From: Psychrobacillus sp. OK032
GTDB lineage: Bacteria > Bacillota > Bacilli > Bacillales_A > Planococcaceae
Assembly: GCF_900111345.1 (NCBI RefSeq)
Contig: NZ_FOGY01000001.1
Location: 186,001-250,000 of the forward strand
Length of the DNA: 64,000 nt
Reading direction: 5' to 3'
The position numbers and the translations under genes are program-made. This document shows, piece after piece, positions 17,456 through 27,260 of this stretch; position 1 is the stretch's first letter; the number at the start of each line of letters is the position of its first letter. The notes below the pieces were generated by a model that was not told where the DNA came from, searched no databases, and was given only the letters and a program-made list of their open reading frames with translations.

Positions 17456-18163
17456 ATGCCTATACTAGAAGTAAATAATATTGAAACATATTATGGAGGA
17501 ATACAAGCATTAAAAGGAATTAGTGTTTATGTAAACAAAGGTGAAATTGTTACATTAATAGGAAGTAATGGAGCTGGAAAATCTACCACTTTGAAATCAA
17601 TTAGTGGACTAGCAAAAGTTAAAACTGGCTCCATCCTTTTTAAAGGAAAAGAAACAATGAATAAACCAGTTCATGAGACGTGCCTTTTAGGAATGGCACA
17701 TGTACCAGAAGGAAGAAAAATATTTTCGACCTTGACGGTAAAAGAAAATTTATTAATGGGTGCTTTTTCAGTTAATAATAAACAGTTAATAGAAGAACGA
17801 ATGGAAATCGTCTTTGGCCACTTCCCCATCCTAAAGAAACGACTGGAGCAAAAAGGCGGAACAATGAGCGGCGGAGAACAACAAATGCTTGCTATTGGTC
17901 GTGCTTTAATGATGGAACCCGAATTATTAATGCTAGATGAACCATCGATGGGACTAGCTCCTATCATTGTGGAACAAATTTTCGACATCATCAAAAAACT
18001 AAATCAAAATGGGATCACCATTCTATTAGTAGAACAAAATGCGTATCAAGCATTAAATATTGCTCATCGTGGTTATGTTATACGAAATGGCGAGATTGTA
18101 TTAAGCGGAAAAGGTTCCGAACTCATTGAAAATATCGAAATACGGGATGCATATTTAGCGTAA
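17456..18163 (+). CDS. livF: Branched-chain amino acid ABC transporter ATP-binding protein LivF
   Basis: The second ATPase of the importer, 235 residues. It has Walker A GSNGAGKST, the signature MSGGEQQMLAIGRALM, Walker B LLMLDEPSMGLAP, the switch histidine replaced by the usual LivF VEQN, and VPEGRKIF, which is diagnostic for LivF. Last gene of the operon, followed by the terminator at 18188. Confidence 0.95.
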   Translation: MPILEVNNIETYYGGIQALKGISVYVNKGEIVTLIGSNGAGKSTTLKSISGLAKVKTGSILFKGKETMNKPVHETCLLGMAHVPEGRKIFSTLTVKENLLMGAFSVNNKQLIEERMEIVFGHFPILKKRLEQKGGTMSGGEQQMLAIGRALMMEPELLMLDEPSMGLAPIIVEQIFDIIKKLNQNGITILLVEQNAYQALNIAHRGYVIRNGEIVLSGKGSELIENIEIRDAYLA

Positions 18164-18187
18164 AACGGTTCTCACTTCCCTCTTATA

Positions 18188-18230
18188 CAGTAGACAACCT
18201 CTAAAAGCAGGGTTTGTCTACTGTCTTTTT
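18188..18230 (+). terminator. Rho-independent terminator of the liv operon
   Basis: CAGTAGACAACCT (18188-18200) pairs with AGGGTTTGTCTACTG (18209-18223) with one bulge, followed by CTTTTTT. Confidence 0.88.
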
Positions 18231-18349
18231 TAATAGGAAGAAAAATATCATAGGAGTTCTTATACATCTTAGAAGATAACTATTAATAATACACTCTACT
18301 AGTTCATATACTTTTATATTTATAGTCTTCGATAAAGAGGAGGAAATAC

Positions 18350-19540
18350 ATGGAAGTTCATGTAAGACGTGGTGATTCTCTCTATTATTATAGTCAATTG
18401 TTTATGATTCCCTTGCAATTAATTATTAATTCCAACCGCGGTGTAAATGCTCAAACACTTTCGGTCGGTCAACTCATACAAATTCCTGGGTTTGTTACTG
18501 TCAATTATCAAATTAGACCAGGGGACTCTCCTTGGAGAGTGGCGGAGAGTCGTAATCTTCCTTTAGATGCAATTCTACTTCTTAACCCCAATCTTAATCC
18601 AAACTATTTACAAATTGGCCAGACGATTAATCTTCCAATAAGAGTGGACTGGAGGATTGTTAGTGGGAAACAAGATTATGATTATGATACGATGATGTTT
18701 GATATTAGACGGTTACAGGCCATTTATCCATTTTTGCGAGTTTCTTCAATCGGCAATACCGTTTTAGGTAGAGATATACCAGGAATCGAAATTGGAAATG
18801 GAGAAAAACAAGTGCATTATAATGCTTCTTTTCATGCCAACGAGTGGATTACAACGCCTATCCTTATGACATTTTTAAATGATTATTTACTGTCCTTGAC
18901 GAATCAACTTCCAATCCGAGGACTTGTGACTTCTCCTTTGTATGTTCAAACGACACTTTCCATTGTGCCAATGGTTAATCCTGATGGTGTTGACTTGGTG
19001 CTAAACGGTCCACCATCAGAGGAACCATACAGAAGCAATGTTATTGAATGGAATAATGACAGCTTAGACTTTTCAGGATGGAAAGCGAATATTCGCGGCG
19101 TGGATTTGAATGATCAATTCCCTGCTGAGTGGGATCGGGAACGGGAACGAAATCCTAAAACTCCAGGTCCAAGAGACTATGGTGGAGAAAGCCCTTTATC
19201 TGAGCCAGAGGCAATTGCAATGGCGGATTTAACAAGAGTTAAGGATTTTGCAAGAGTACTAGCTTTTCATACACAAGGCGAAGTTATTTATTGGGGATTT
19301 GAAAACCTCGAACCTCCTGAGACGGAAGCCATGGTCAAAGAATTTAGTAGAGTAAGCGGATACGAACCCGTTCAAACAATCGAAAGCTATGCAGGTTATA
19401 AAGATTGGTTTATTCAGGACTGGAGAAGACCTGGTTTTACGGTGGAGCTAGGAACAGGTACAAACCCATTACCACTTACCCAGTTTGATGAAATATATGA
19501 AGAGGCATTAGGGATTTTTTTGGCTGGTTTATATTTATGA
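18350..19540 (+). CDS. LysM-containing M14 metallopeptidase (gamma-D-glutamyl-L-diamino acid endopeptidase I type)
   Basis: A 396-residue enzyme with no signal peptide. Two LysM peptidoglycan-binding modules (about 2-47 and 52-97) precede an M14 carboxypeptidase-fold domain. Zinc ligands are H162 and E165 (FHANEW) and H307 (AFHTQGE); the catalytic glutamate is E366 (FTVELGTG). The architecture and length match endopeptidase I (ENP1) of Lysinibacillus sphaericus, a sporulation enzyme that cuts gamma-D-Glu-diamino-acid bonds in spore peptidoglycan. Absence of a signal peptide fits action in the mother cell or spore. Ribosome binding site AGAGGAGG. Confidence 0.9.
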   Translation: MEVHVRRGDSLYYYSQLFMIPLQLIINSNRGVNAQTLSVGQLIQIPGFVTVNYQIRPGDSPWRVAESRNLPLDAILLLNPNLNPNYLQIGQTINLPIRVDWRIVSGKQDYDYDTMMFDIRRLQAIYPFLRVSSIGNTVLGRDIPGIEIGNGEKQVHYNASFHANEWITTPILMTFLNDYLLSLTNQLPIRGLVTSPLYVQTTLSIVPMVNPDGVDLVLNGPPSEEPYRSNVIEWNNDSLDFSGWKANIRGVDLNDQFPAEWDRERERNPKTPGPRDYGGESPLSEPEAIAMADLTRVKDFARVLAFHTQGEVIYWGFENLEPPETEAMVKEFSRVSGYEPVQTIESYAGYKDWFIQDWRRPGFTVELGTGTNPLPLTQFDEIYEEALGIFLAGLYL

Positions 19541-19635
19541 ATATTTAATATGGCTCATTTATTTCGTAAACATGCAGGACCGTGTCAGCACGTTTCCTTT
19601 TCGAATGGATTACACTCCCTATCAATAGAATAATA

Positions 19636-19675
19636 AAATCGACTGGAAGTTGACTTCGTCATTTCCAGTCGATTT
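19636..19675. terminator. Bidirectional terminator between convergent genes
   Basis: AAATCGACTGGAA (19636-19648) pairs with TTCCAGTCGATTT (19663-19675), with A- and T-rich flanks. It ends both the M14 peptidase gene and the GH3 gene. Confidence 0.88.
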
Positions 19676-19695
19676 GTTATTCGGCAATTCTCTAC

Positions 19696-21852
19696 TTATT
19701 TTGGAGATTTACCTTTTGCTTTCCCTTGATTATAAGAAAGGCCAAATCCATATTTATATACATCACCAGATTTATTTTTATAAGAATAGGAAGGGTCTTC
19801 TTCTTTTGCAAAACTTGGAACATCTCCAACCTCATTGTCCACTGCCGCCATACTAGCTGGTAATGCAAATGGAAGTTTTCCTGTTGGATTATATTCACCA
19901 CGAATAACATCAATGATTGCTTCAGCTTTTGTTCCAAAGGTACCGATTAATGCCGCAGCATTAGGTTCAATTTTATCCAGGACCCATGGATTCGTCATGT
20001 TTACTGCCGTAATAGTTGGAACGGTTTTTTGTATAGTGACGATCCGATCAACATTTGTGATTCCTGTTTCAGGTCCTACTGTAATACGTGGATTATTATC
20101 CCAGTTTGATTGAACAGGTTTAACATAAATATACGCATGAGTTGCCTCTTCCAGTTTGTTGGTGATTGTAATGGAAGAATCATGCTTTTTGATCGTTTCT
20201 ATTAATCCCTTTGTACTTGCTCCATCTGTACCACCAGGGAACATTTCAACATATAGTTTTACTTCTTTTAGTTTTGCATCCTTTAAAGGCAAAATATTTT
20301 TATCATTACGTAAAAGAACCAGTGATTTAAGATGTGCTTCAAATGCTAACTCTTGTACTTTTGGATTAGCCACTACATCAAGTGCATTTTTTACATCTAC
20401 ATATGGGTCTTCAAATAACCCTAAATTCATCATTTCAGTTAACAATAATGTAACAGATTCGTTAACTGCTTCTTCTGTTAGCAAGCCTTCTTTTACTGCA
20501 TTAATAATGAATTGTGGTTCGGATGATCCAGAAATAATATCCGTTCCAGCATTGATTGCTTTAGCAAACTTTTGTTCTGGAGTTAGACCCTCGGCGCCCC
20601 ATGCATTATCTCCAACAGCACCAGTATCTGAGTTAACATAACCTTTAAACCCAAGGCCACCACGCAAGAAGCCATCTAAAATAGCATCGTTTAAGGCAAA
20701 ACCAACTTCTTCAAATTGCTGAGTTTTTTTATACCATGGCAACCCTTGATTAGCACTATCATTGGTTGGATACGCGTAATATGGCATGATCGAGGATACA
20801 TTAGCTTTAATCGCAGCCTCAAAAGGAGGAATATGATACTTAAGTAAGCTTCCTTCAGTTGGATAAGGATTAAATTTACCCTCTACAAAGTGAGGATCTA
20901 ACCCGTTATCACGCGCTCCTCCACCCGGAAAATGTTTCACTGTTATTGCTACACTATCTGGACCAAGCTCATCACCTTGAAATCCTTTGATGACGTTATA
21001 AATCATATCTGAAGCAACTTTAGGGTTTTCTCCAAAGGTATCTTCAATTCTTGCCCAAAGTGGATCTGTAGCTATATCAGCAGTGTATCCATAGACTTTA
21101 CGTATACCCGCTGCTCTCCATTCTTTCGACGCGATTTCGGAAAATTCCTTTGCAGCCTTTGTGTCACCTGCTGCCGCAAACCCTAATGGTCCTGGCCAAA
21201 ATGAATGTTGCCCTTCACTTGCGGCTATATTTGTATAGTCCGTTGAGGCATGGTTTCTTGGGTTCGAAGTAACTACTACTGGGATTCCTAATCTTGAAGC
21301 CTCCCCCAGTTCTTGTAACTGATTTGTATATTTAGCGATAACATCAACAGTAGGAGTTTGACGGAAAATGACGTAACGCATATTTTTTCCAACTATTAAT
21401 GGGTCATCGGATTTAACATACTTTCCATCGATTGGATTCGCTATTGGTGTATGAGTGTTGATCAACATTAATCCCGCTTTTTCAGCAAGAGTCATCTTTG
21501 ATACTAAATCAGCTACTCGGTAATTTACAGATATTCTCCAATCTTCGTATTGGTCTAGACTCTTGTTACCATTTAGGTCTCTGAACTGTTTCCCATCGAT
21601 TGTAAGAACACCTTTTTTAGTTGCTTCAATTTCCGGTTGACCAGTTTTACTGTTAGCTAGAACACGATACGTCTCTACGTTAGTCCCTGAATGTCCAGGA
21701 TTTGTATTCACAGTTGGATCTACATACCCTAAGTTTTCATTTGCTCCTACCTGTGGAATACCGATTGATGAAATTAATGATAATGCAAGGATACCAGTTA
21801 CTACCTTTTTATAATTTTTTTCTTTCATTAAACTTTTCATTTTTGATCCCAT
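19696..21852 (-). CDS. Secreted glycoside hydrolase family 3 protein (beta-glucosidase/beta-xylosidase type)
   Basis: A 718-residue exported enzyme. A signal peptide occupies residues 1-37 (cleavage near VGA-NE). The (beta/alpha)8 domain has SFWPGPLGFAA, VKHFPGGG (H307) and the nucleophile D409 in GYVNSDTGAVG. The C-terminal alpha/beta domain has LVLLRNDKNILPL and, near the end, GEYNPTGKLPFALPASM. This arrangement is usual for family 3 beta-glycosidases. Substrate specificity cannot be read from sequence. It is next to uronate isomerase and TRAP genes on the same strand, which suggests plant or microbial polysaccharide breakdown. Start after GGGGAGGAAAGGC. Confidence 0.9.
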   Translation of the reverse strand: MGSKMKSLMKEKNYKKVVTGILALSLISSIGIPQVGANENLGYVDPTVNTNPGHSGTNVETYRVLANSKTGQPEIEATKKGVLTIDGKQFRDLNGNKSLDQYEDWRISVNYRVADLVSKMTLAEKAGLMLINTHTPIANPIDGKYVKSDDPLIVGKNMRYVIFRQTPTVDVIAKYTNQLQELGEASRLGIPVVVTSNPRNHASTDYTNIAASEGQHSFWPGPLGFAAAGDTKAAKEFSEIASKEWRAAGIRKVYGYTADIATDPLWARIEDTFGENPKVASDMIYNVIKGFQGDELGPDSVAITVKHFPGGGARDNGLDPHFVEGKFNPYPTEGSLLKYHIPPFEAAIKANVSSIMPYYAYPTNDSANQGLPWYKKTQQFEEVGFALNDAILDGFLRGGLGFKGYVNSDTGAVGDNAWGAEGLTPEQKFAKAINAGTDIISGSSEPQFIINAVKEGLLTEEAVNESVTLLLTEMMNLGLFEDPYVDVKNALDVVANPKVQELAFEAHLKSLVLLRNDKNILPLKDAKLKEVKLYVEMFPGGTDGASTKGLIETIKKHDSSITITNKLEEATHAYIYVKPVQSNWDNNPRITVGPETGITNVDRIVTIQKTVPTITAVNMTNPWVLDKIEPNAAALIGTFGTKAEAIIDVIRGEYNPTGKLPFALPASMAAVDNEVGDVPSFAKEEDPSYSYKNKSGDVYKYGFGLSYNQGKAKGKSPK

Positions 21853-22059
21853 GCCTTTCCTCCCCTTTAAGTAATTACTTGCTTGCAGAATTCACCGTTT
21901 CAATACTTAAACAAGTTCCCCCCCTTAAAAGTAAAAATGAAGCTTCTTGTATAAGTGGTATAGTTCTTATGTCTGATTTTTCTGAAACTTTAATGCGTAT
22001 TTTTATTAATCTAATTGCTTCACTCAGACAGAAATATACTTTCATTAAACTTCAAGTAA

Positions 22060-23457
22060 TTAAAATTCAAAATACTCTTTTGCATTTTGATAGCAAATGC
22101 CTTGAATAATATTTCCCAACATTTTCGTATCGTTTGGCACTTCCCCATTTTCTACCCATTGTCCTATCAATTCACATACTAATCTTCGAAAATACTCATG
22201 TCTTGTGTAGGACAGAAAACTTCTAGAATCGGTAAGCATTCCGATAAAACGGCTGAATAGACCAAGATTAGCTAACGCTTTCATTTGTTCGAGCATGCCA
22301 TCTTTTTGATCGTTAAACCACCATGCAGTACCAAACTGAATTTTTCCTGGCGTTCCTCCCTGAAAACTACCAATTAAACTACCAATCACGTAATTGTCTT
22401 TTGGATTTACTGAATATAAAATTGTTTTTGGTAAAGCATCTTCTCGTGCCAAAGCATCTAGTAATTGACTTAAAGGCACAGCTATCTGCCCATCATTAAT
22501 ACTGTCAAAACCAGTGTCAGGTCCTATTTCGTTATACATTTTTGAATTAGTATTACGTAATGCTTGAATATGAAATTGCATCGCCCATTCAAATTTCGCA
22601 TATTGTTTTCCTAAAAAAGTTAATGTATAAGATTTATATTTATTTTCTTCATCAAGTGATACTTTTTGTCCTGTTAATGCTTTCGAAAATATATTTGCTA
22701 CTTCTGCCTTTGTTGTTTCTTGATACATCATCGTATTTAGGGCATGATCAGAAATACGACAGCCATTTGAATGAAAAAACTCAATTCTTGACTGCAGCGC
22801 ATTTAGGAAATCATCATAATTGGAGATTTGCATTTCCGACACTTCCTTCAGGTTATTAACCCACTGCAAATATCCATCCAAATTAATCTCTAACCCTTTA
22901 TCTGGACGAAAGCTCGGTAGTACTTTTACGTCGAAATTGGCATCATCTTTAATTTTCTTATGATACTCTAATGTATCGATTGGATCATCTGTCGTACAAA
23001 TCACTTCAACCTTTGACTTTGTAATTAAATCTCTTGCTCCAAAGCCACCTCCCGTAAGTTTTTTATTTACTTCCTCCCATATTCCTGGAGCAGTTTCTTC
23101 ATTTAATATGTCATATATATTAAAAAAACGTTGAAGCTCTAAATGAGTCCAATTGTACAGCGGATTGCCAATGGTCATCGGAACAGTCTTTGACCAAGCT
23201 AAAAACTTTTCATAATCCGTCGCTCCTCCGGTAATGAACTGTTCTTCTATTCCATTAGCTCTCATCGCTCTCCATTTATAATGGTCACCATATAACCATG
23301 CTTCTGTAATATTTTGAAATGTTTTGTTTTCATAGATTTCCATAGGGTTTAAGTGACAGTGATAATCGATAATTGGCATATCCTTTGCAAATAAATTGTA
23401 CAAGGACACAGCCGTATCGGTTGACAATAAAAAGGTTTCGTCCATAAACTCTTTCAA
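22060..23457 (-). CDS. uxaC: Uronate isomerase (glucuronate/galacturonate isomerase)
   Basis: A cytoplasmic amidohydrolase-fold enzyme of 465 residues that isomerises D-glucuronate to D-fructuronate and D-galacturonate to D-tagaturonate. It shows the metal-binding DYHCHLNP near 32-39, AWLYGDHYKWRAMRANGI, and LTDSRSFLSYTRHEYFRR near the end, all typical of UxaC. The gene follows yesN by five bases and is the last gene of the uronate cluster. The next pathway enzymes (UxaB, UxuA, KdgK, KdgA) are not in the window. Confidence 0.96.
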   Translation of the reverse strand: MKEFMDETFLLSTDTAVSLYNLFAKDMPIIDYHCHLNPMEIYENKTFQNITEAWLYGDHYKWRAMRANGIEEQFITGGATDYEKFLAWSKTVPMTIGNPLYNWTHLELQRFFNIYDILNEETAPGIWEEVNKKLTGGGFGARDLITKSKVEVICTTDDPIDTLEYHKKIKDDANFDVKVLPSFRPDKGLEINLDGYLQWVNNLKEVSEMQISNYDDFLNALQSRIEFFHSNGCRISDHALNTMMYQETTKAEVANIFSKALTGQKVSLDEENKYKSYTLTFLGKQYAKFEWAMQFHIQALRNTNSKMYNEIGPDTGFDSINDGQIAVPLSQLLDALAREDALPKTILYSVNPKDNYVIGSLIGSFQGGTPGKIQFGTAWWFNDQKDGMLEQMKALANLGLFSRFIGMLTDSRSFLSYTRHEYFRRLVCELIGQWVENGEVPNDTKMLGNIIQGICYQNAKEYFEF

Positions 23458-23462
23458 TCATT

Positions 23463-24224
23463 TCACCTGCTATCAGATTTTTTTGTCTTTGTAGATTTTC
23501 TAAATTCAGATGGAGAGTATCCAGTCATTTTTTTGAAGTTATTGCTGAAGTACGCTACTTCTGAATATCCGACTCTCTCGGCAATTTCTGACATCTTTAA
23601 TGTCGTGTTCAGCAATAAGCGTTTCCCTTCTTGAATTCGAAGTTCGGTTAAATAATCCACAAATTTAGTATTTAGTTGTTGTTTAAACAATTGACTTAAA
23701 TAACTAGGGTTCAAGTGCACGCTTCTTGCTGCGTCTGTTAGAGACACCTGTTTTAATGGCGTTTTTTCAAGATAAGCTAATACCTGATCAATTGTGGAGG
23801 CAGGAAGGACATCATCAACAATAGTAGGTGTTTTAAATTCTTCACCTACATCTTTTTGTTTATTAAGCCACTTTTCCAAACAACCTCTTAACTCTTCTTC
23901 TTCGATTGGCTTAAGGAGATAATCCGTTACACCGCTTCTAATCGCTTGCTGCACAATTTGAAACTCATCATGCACACTAATTACGATGCAATCCAAATTT
24001 ATATCTAATTTGTTAAGTTCTTTCACCAATGTAAGTCCATCCATAACAGGCATTCGGATATCCGTTAGAACCAAATCAACATCATTTTGTTTTATCCAGT
24101 CCAGGGCCTCTAATCCATTTGCGCATTCATGTACGATTTGTAACGATAAGTTCAACTTTCTAATCGACCACATAAGAGCTTTTCTGACCCATCTCTCATC
24201 GTCCACTAGTAAAACTCTTTTCAT
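23463..24224 (-). CDS. YesN-type AraC-family two-component response regulator
   Basis: A 253-residue regulator with a receiver domain (phospho-acceptor D55 in LVLTDIRMPVMDG) and a C-terminal AraC-type double helix-turn-helix (about 150-250: LTDAARSVHLNPSYLSQLFK and VGYSEVAYFSNNFKKMTGYSPSEFR). It overlaps the kinase gene by four bases. Such pairs control carbohydrate transport operons; here the likely targets are the adjacent TRAP transporter and uxaC. Confidence 0.93.
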   Translation of the reverse strand: MKRVLLVDDERWVRKALMWSIRKLNLSLQIVHECANGLEALDWIKQNDVDLVLTDIRMPVMDGLTLVKELNKLDINLDCIVISVHDEFQIVQQAIRSGVTDYLLKPIEEEELRGCLEKWLNKQKDVGEEFKTPTIVDDVLPASTIDQVLAYLEKTPLKQVSLTDAARSVHLNPSYLSQLFKQQLNTKFVDYLTELRIQEGKRLLLNTTLKMSEIAERVGYSEVAYFSNNFKKMTGYSPSEFRKSTKTKKSDSR

Positions 24225-26065
24225 TTTTTCATCACTTCCTTAGTATCTACAATCGGTAAATGAATAGTAACCTCTGTTTCTACACCTCTCGTACTATTTA
24301 TTGTTATTCCATACTCTGAACCAAACAAATAGCGAATTCTCTGATGAACATTCATAATGCCGATATGTTGTCCACCTAAGGAAGTTGAATCATTATTTAA
24401 TTTTTCTGTTAATTCAATTAAAACTTCTTCTTTTATTCCGACTCCTGTATCTTTTATTCGAATACCGAACGAGGATTTAGACAAAAGTTGAGCAGTTATC
24501 GTAATTTTTATTTTCTTAGAGTTTTCACCAATACTATGCATAAAACAATTTTCCACAATTGGTTGGAGTGAAAACTTTACAACATCAAAGTCCATTACAT
24601 AATCTGGTATATCGAAAAAATAGTCAAAACGGTCCTCGAAACGAAACATTTGAATTTGTAAATACATCTCACAAAACTTAATCTCTTCTCGTAAACTAAC
24701 AGTTGGTAAACTATTTCTAAGGTTATAACGTAGAAGTTTCCCTAGAGAAGATGATATGTTAGCTATGTTTTCTCTGTCCTCTTCCAATGCCATTCCTCTA
24801 ATTGTTTCAAGAGAATTGTATAAAAAATGAGGGTTAATTTGCGATTGAAGCATTCTTAATTCGGTTTCTTTTTTGTTAAGCGACATTTCAGCTTCCTTCA
24901 ACTTAGAAACATATACTTCTTCCAGTAAATTAGATAGTCTTTCAACTGTCTTATTAAACCCAGCTGTCAATTGTCCTATTTCATCATTGGACTCCACTTT
25001 TACTCGGCCATTTAAATGACCAATTTCTACTTCTTTCATAAAAGAACGTAGTCGATGAATAGGACGAACGATACTTTTGGACATGCTATAAAACCCTACT
25101 AAGTAAGCAAATAGCAAAGAAATAAAAATCGTCCATGTAATCGCGGTTCTGATTTGTTGGATACCTACTCGCAAATCCTCGTATGGAGCAGCTGTAAAAA
25201 AGCTCCAGCCAATGTTTGGAGAAAAAGAATAGGAAACAAACTCCTTTCGATCGTTATCGATAAGCACGGAACCACTTTTTTCACTATCAAGATTTGTTAA
25301 CTGTTTGAACTCTACCTTATTTCCTAGTTTTGTATAATTAGGATGGTAGACATAATGCCCATTTGCATCCAAAATAAAAAAATAGCCATTCTTATCAAAA
25401 GTCACCATTTTGGATATCTCTTCAATTCTCTTAAAATTAATATCAATAATGAGCATACCAACGGGCTTCAGTGTATGCGGATTATATAATCGCCTAACTA
25501 GTGAAATCACCGGCAGCTCCTTGTCCTTCAATTTTAATGTCCTGCTCACAAGCAAAACCATCCCGTTTTGCGGGACTGATGAATACCAATATTCTTCTTC
25601 AATATTTGTTGCCGGATAATAATTTCGCTCTCGTAATGAGTCAATAATAATGCCATTATCTAATGAAACTGTAATATTAGAAATATCATTTCTGGAATAT
25701 TCTGAATTCTTGAGAACTTTATATGCTTGTTCCTTAAGTGAATGATCATATTCATTGCCGTTTGTATCTAGTCTTAATAAATTTCCCACTTCAGGTGAGT
25801 TAATGATTTTTAAGCTGGTTATTTCAAAATCCTGCAAATAATATTCAACATGCAACTCTACTTGTTCAATTATTTTCTGACTTGATTGTCTGAACTCTTC
25901 TTCTAATTCAAAAGAAGAATACTTATAAGTGATGATTCCAACAGAAAGTACAGGTAGTATAACTAACACACTAGAAAAGACACAAAATTTTACCATAAGT
26001 GTCTGATTTCCAAATAGAATATAATGTTTTAAAGATTCTATAATTTTACTCCACGGCTTCTTCAT
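24221..26065 (-). CDS. YesM-type sensor histidine kinase with extracellular cache domain
   Basis: A 614-residue membrane kinase. Helices near 27-48 and 308-327 flank an extracellular double-cache sensor domain (about 50-305). A HAMP linker (328-382), coiled coil, His_kinase motif (H413 in INPHFLYNSLE) and HATPase domain (VENCFMHSIG, DTGVGI, LGGQHIGIMNVHQRI) follow. This is the LytS/YesM-like class paired with AraC-type regulators. The extracellular ligand is probably a sugar acid, possibly presented by DctP, but that is inference. Confidence 0.93.
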   Translation of the reverse strand: MKKPWSKIIESLKHYILFGNQTLMVKFCVFSSVLVILPVLSVGIITYKYSSFELEEEFRQSSQKIIEQVELHVEYYLQDFEITSLKIINSPEVGNLLRLDTNGNEYDHSLKEQAYKVLKNSEYSRNDISNITVSLDNGIIIDSLRERNYYPATNIEEEYWYSSVPQNGMVLLVSRTLKLKDKELPVISLVRRLYNPHTLKPVGMLIIDINFKRIEEISKMVTFDKNGYFFILDANGHYVYHPNYTKLGNKVEFKQLTNLDSEKSGSVLIDNDRKEFVSYSFSPNIGWSFFTAAPYEDLRVGIQQIRTAITWTIFISLLFAYLVGFYSMSKSIVRPIHRLRSFMKEVEIGHLNGRVKVESNDEIGQLTAGFNKTVERLSNLLEEVYVSKLKEAEMSLNKKETELRMLQSQINPHFLYNSLETIRGMALEEDRENIANISSSLGKLLRYNLRNSLPTVSLREEIKFCEMYLQIQMFRFEDRFDYFFDIPDYVMDFDVVKFSLQPIVENCFMHSIGENSKKIKITITAQLLSKSSFGIRIKDTGVGIKEEVLIELTEKLNNDSTSLGGQHIGIMNVHQRIRYLFGSEYGITINSTRGVETEVTIHLPIVDTKEVMKK

Positions 26066-26127
26066 CGTAGTTCCTTTCCAGTAAGTATTGTTGTGTATTA
26101 TATCCTACTTATTCTTAATGGAAAAGA

Positions 26128-26160
26128 CCTACCTAGTTAATATTTCCCCAACTAGGTAGG
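26128..26160 (-). terminator. Hairpin between dctP and the kinase gene
   Basis: CCTACCTAGTT (26128-26138) pairs perfectly with AACTAGGTAGG (26150-26160). On the minus strand TCTTTTCC follows. It probably ends most dctQMP transcripts and lowers read-through into yesMN-uxaC. Confidence 0.75.
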
Positions 26161-26183
26161 GTAAAAATTCTAGTCTCCAATTA

Positions 26184-27212
26184 TTATGGACTTGCTGTAT
26201 TGATTGCATCGACTAACTCAGGATAATTGTTAGAAAATTCATCAACAATCGGCTTAACTGCCTCTTGCCATGGATTTATATCTTCGACCTCTGTAATAGT
26301 AACTCCAGCATCATTTAATGTTTTTAGAGATTTCTCTTCATAATCAGCCCATGCTTGTCTTTGGGTCTCGACTGACTCCAATGCAGCTTGTTTGATTAAC
26401 CCTTTATCTTCATCTGAAAGTTTATCCCAAGCCGTTTTACTCATTAACAATACTTCAGGCACTCTTGTATGATGATCCATGATCAAATACTTTGCTTCTT
26501 GGTAATGGTTTGATGAGTCAAAGCTCGGTAGGTTGTTTTCCGCTCCATCGATGATACCAGTCTGAAGGCCAGAAAATACCTCTCCATATGGCATTGGAGT
26601 TGCACTTGCACCCAATGCTTCCATTAACTTAATATTCATTTCGCTTTGCTGTACTCGAATCTTTTGCCCCTTTAAGTCTTCAATACTCGTTAAAGGTTTA
26701 GTAGAATAGAAACTGCGTGAACCTGAATCGTAATAAGCAAGACCTTGCATTTTCGCTGCTTGAAGACCATCTAACAAAGCCGTACCTGTTTCACCATTAA
26801 GGAAATTCCATAGATGATCATCACTATTAAATAAATACGGTACGGAGAAAACAGTGAAATCATCATTAAATTCAGCAAGTGGGCTAGCATTTATTCTTGC
26901 AAAGTCAATAGCTCCTAGTTGAACCTGCTCTAGCACAGATTTTTCATCACCAAGCTGTCCAGCCGGGAATACTTCAATCGTAATTCGACCGTTAGATTTT
27001 TCACTAACCAACTCGGCAAACTTTTGATCTCCAATAACAGTCGGATAATCAGCTGGTTGATTGTCTGCTAGACGTAAAGTAATTTTAGGTTCTTCCGATT
27101 TGGTACCTTCATCCTTCTCCACTGCAACCTCTTCCTTTTGACCACATGCTACAAGAATTACTGTGGCAAAAAGTAAAGTTGTTAATAACCCCATAATTTT
27201 TTTATACTTCAT
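26184..27212 (-). CDS. dctP: TRAP transporter substrate-binding lipoprotein (DctP family)
   Basis: A 342-residue extracytoplasmic receptor. The lipobox ends at C23 (ILVACGQ). The mature protein has DctP hallmarks: a conserved arginine in LKGQKIRVQQS that binds the substrate carboxylate, ALGASATPMPYGEVFSGLQTGIIDGAENN, and SSNHYQEAKY. Together with uxaC nearby, a hexuronate such as glucuronate or galacturonate is the best guess for the substrate. It is the last of the dctQ-dctM-dctP group. Confidence 0.93.
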   Translation of the reverse strand: MKYKKIMGLLTTLLFATVILVACGQKEEVAVEKDEGTKSEEPKITLRLADNQPADYPTVIGDQKFAELVSEKSNGRITIEVFPAGQLGDEKSVLEQVQLGAIDFARINASPLAEFNDDFTVFSVPYLFNSDDHLWNFLNGETGTALLDGLQAAKMQGLAYYDSGSRSFYSTKPLTSIEDLKGQKIRVQQSEMNIKLMEALGASATPMPYGEVFSGLQTGIIDGAENNLPSFDSSNHYQEAKYLIMDHHTRVPEVLLMSKTAWDKLSDEDKGLIKQAALESVETQRQAWADYEEKSLKTLNDAGVTITEVEDINPWQEAVKPIVDEFSNNYPELVDAINTASP

Positions 27213-27260
27213 TTGTTGAAACCCCCTACAATTTTTTTATAATTTTACCTATTCCTGAGG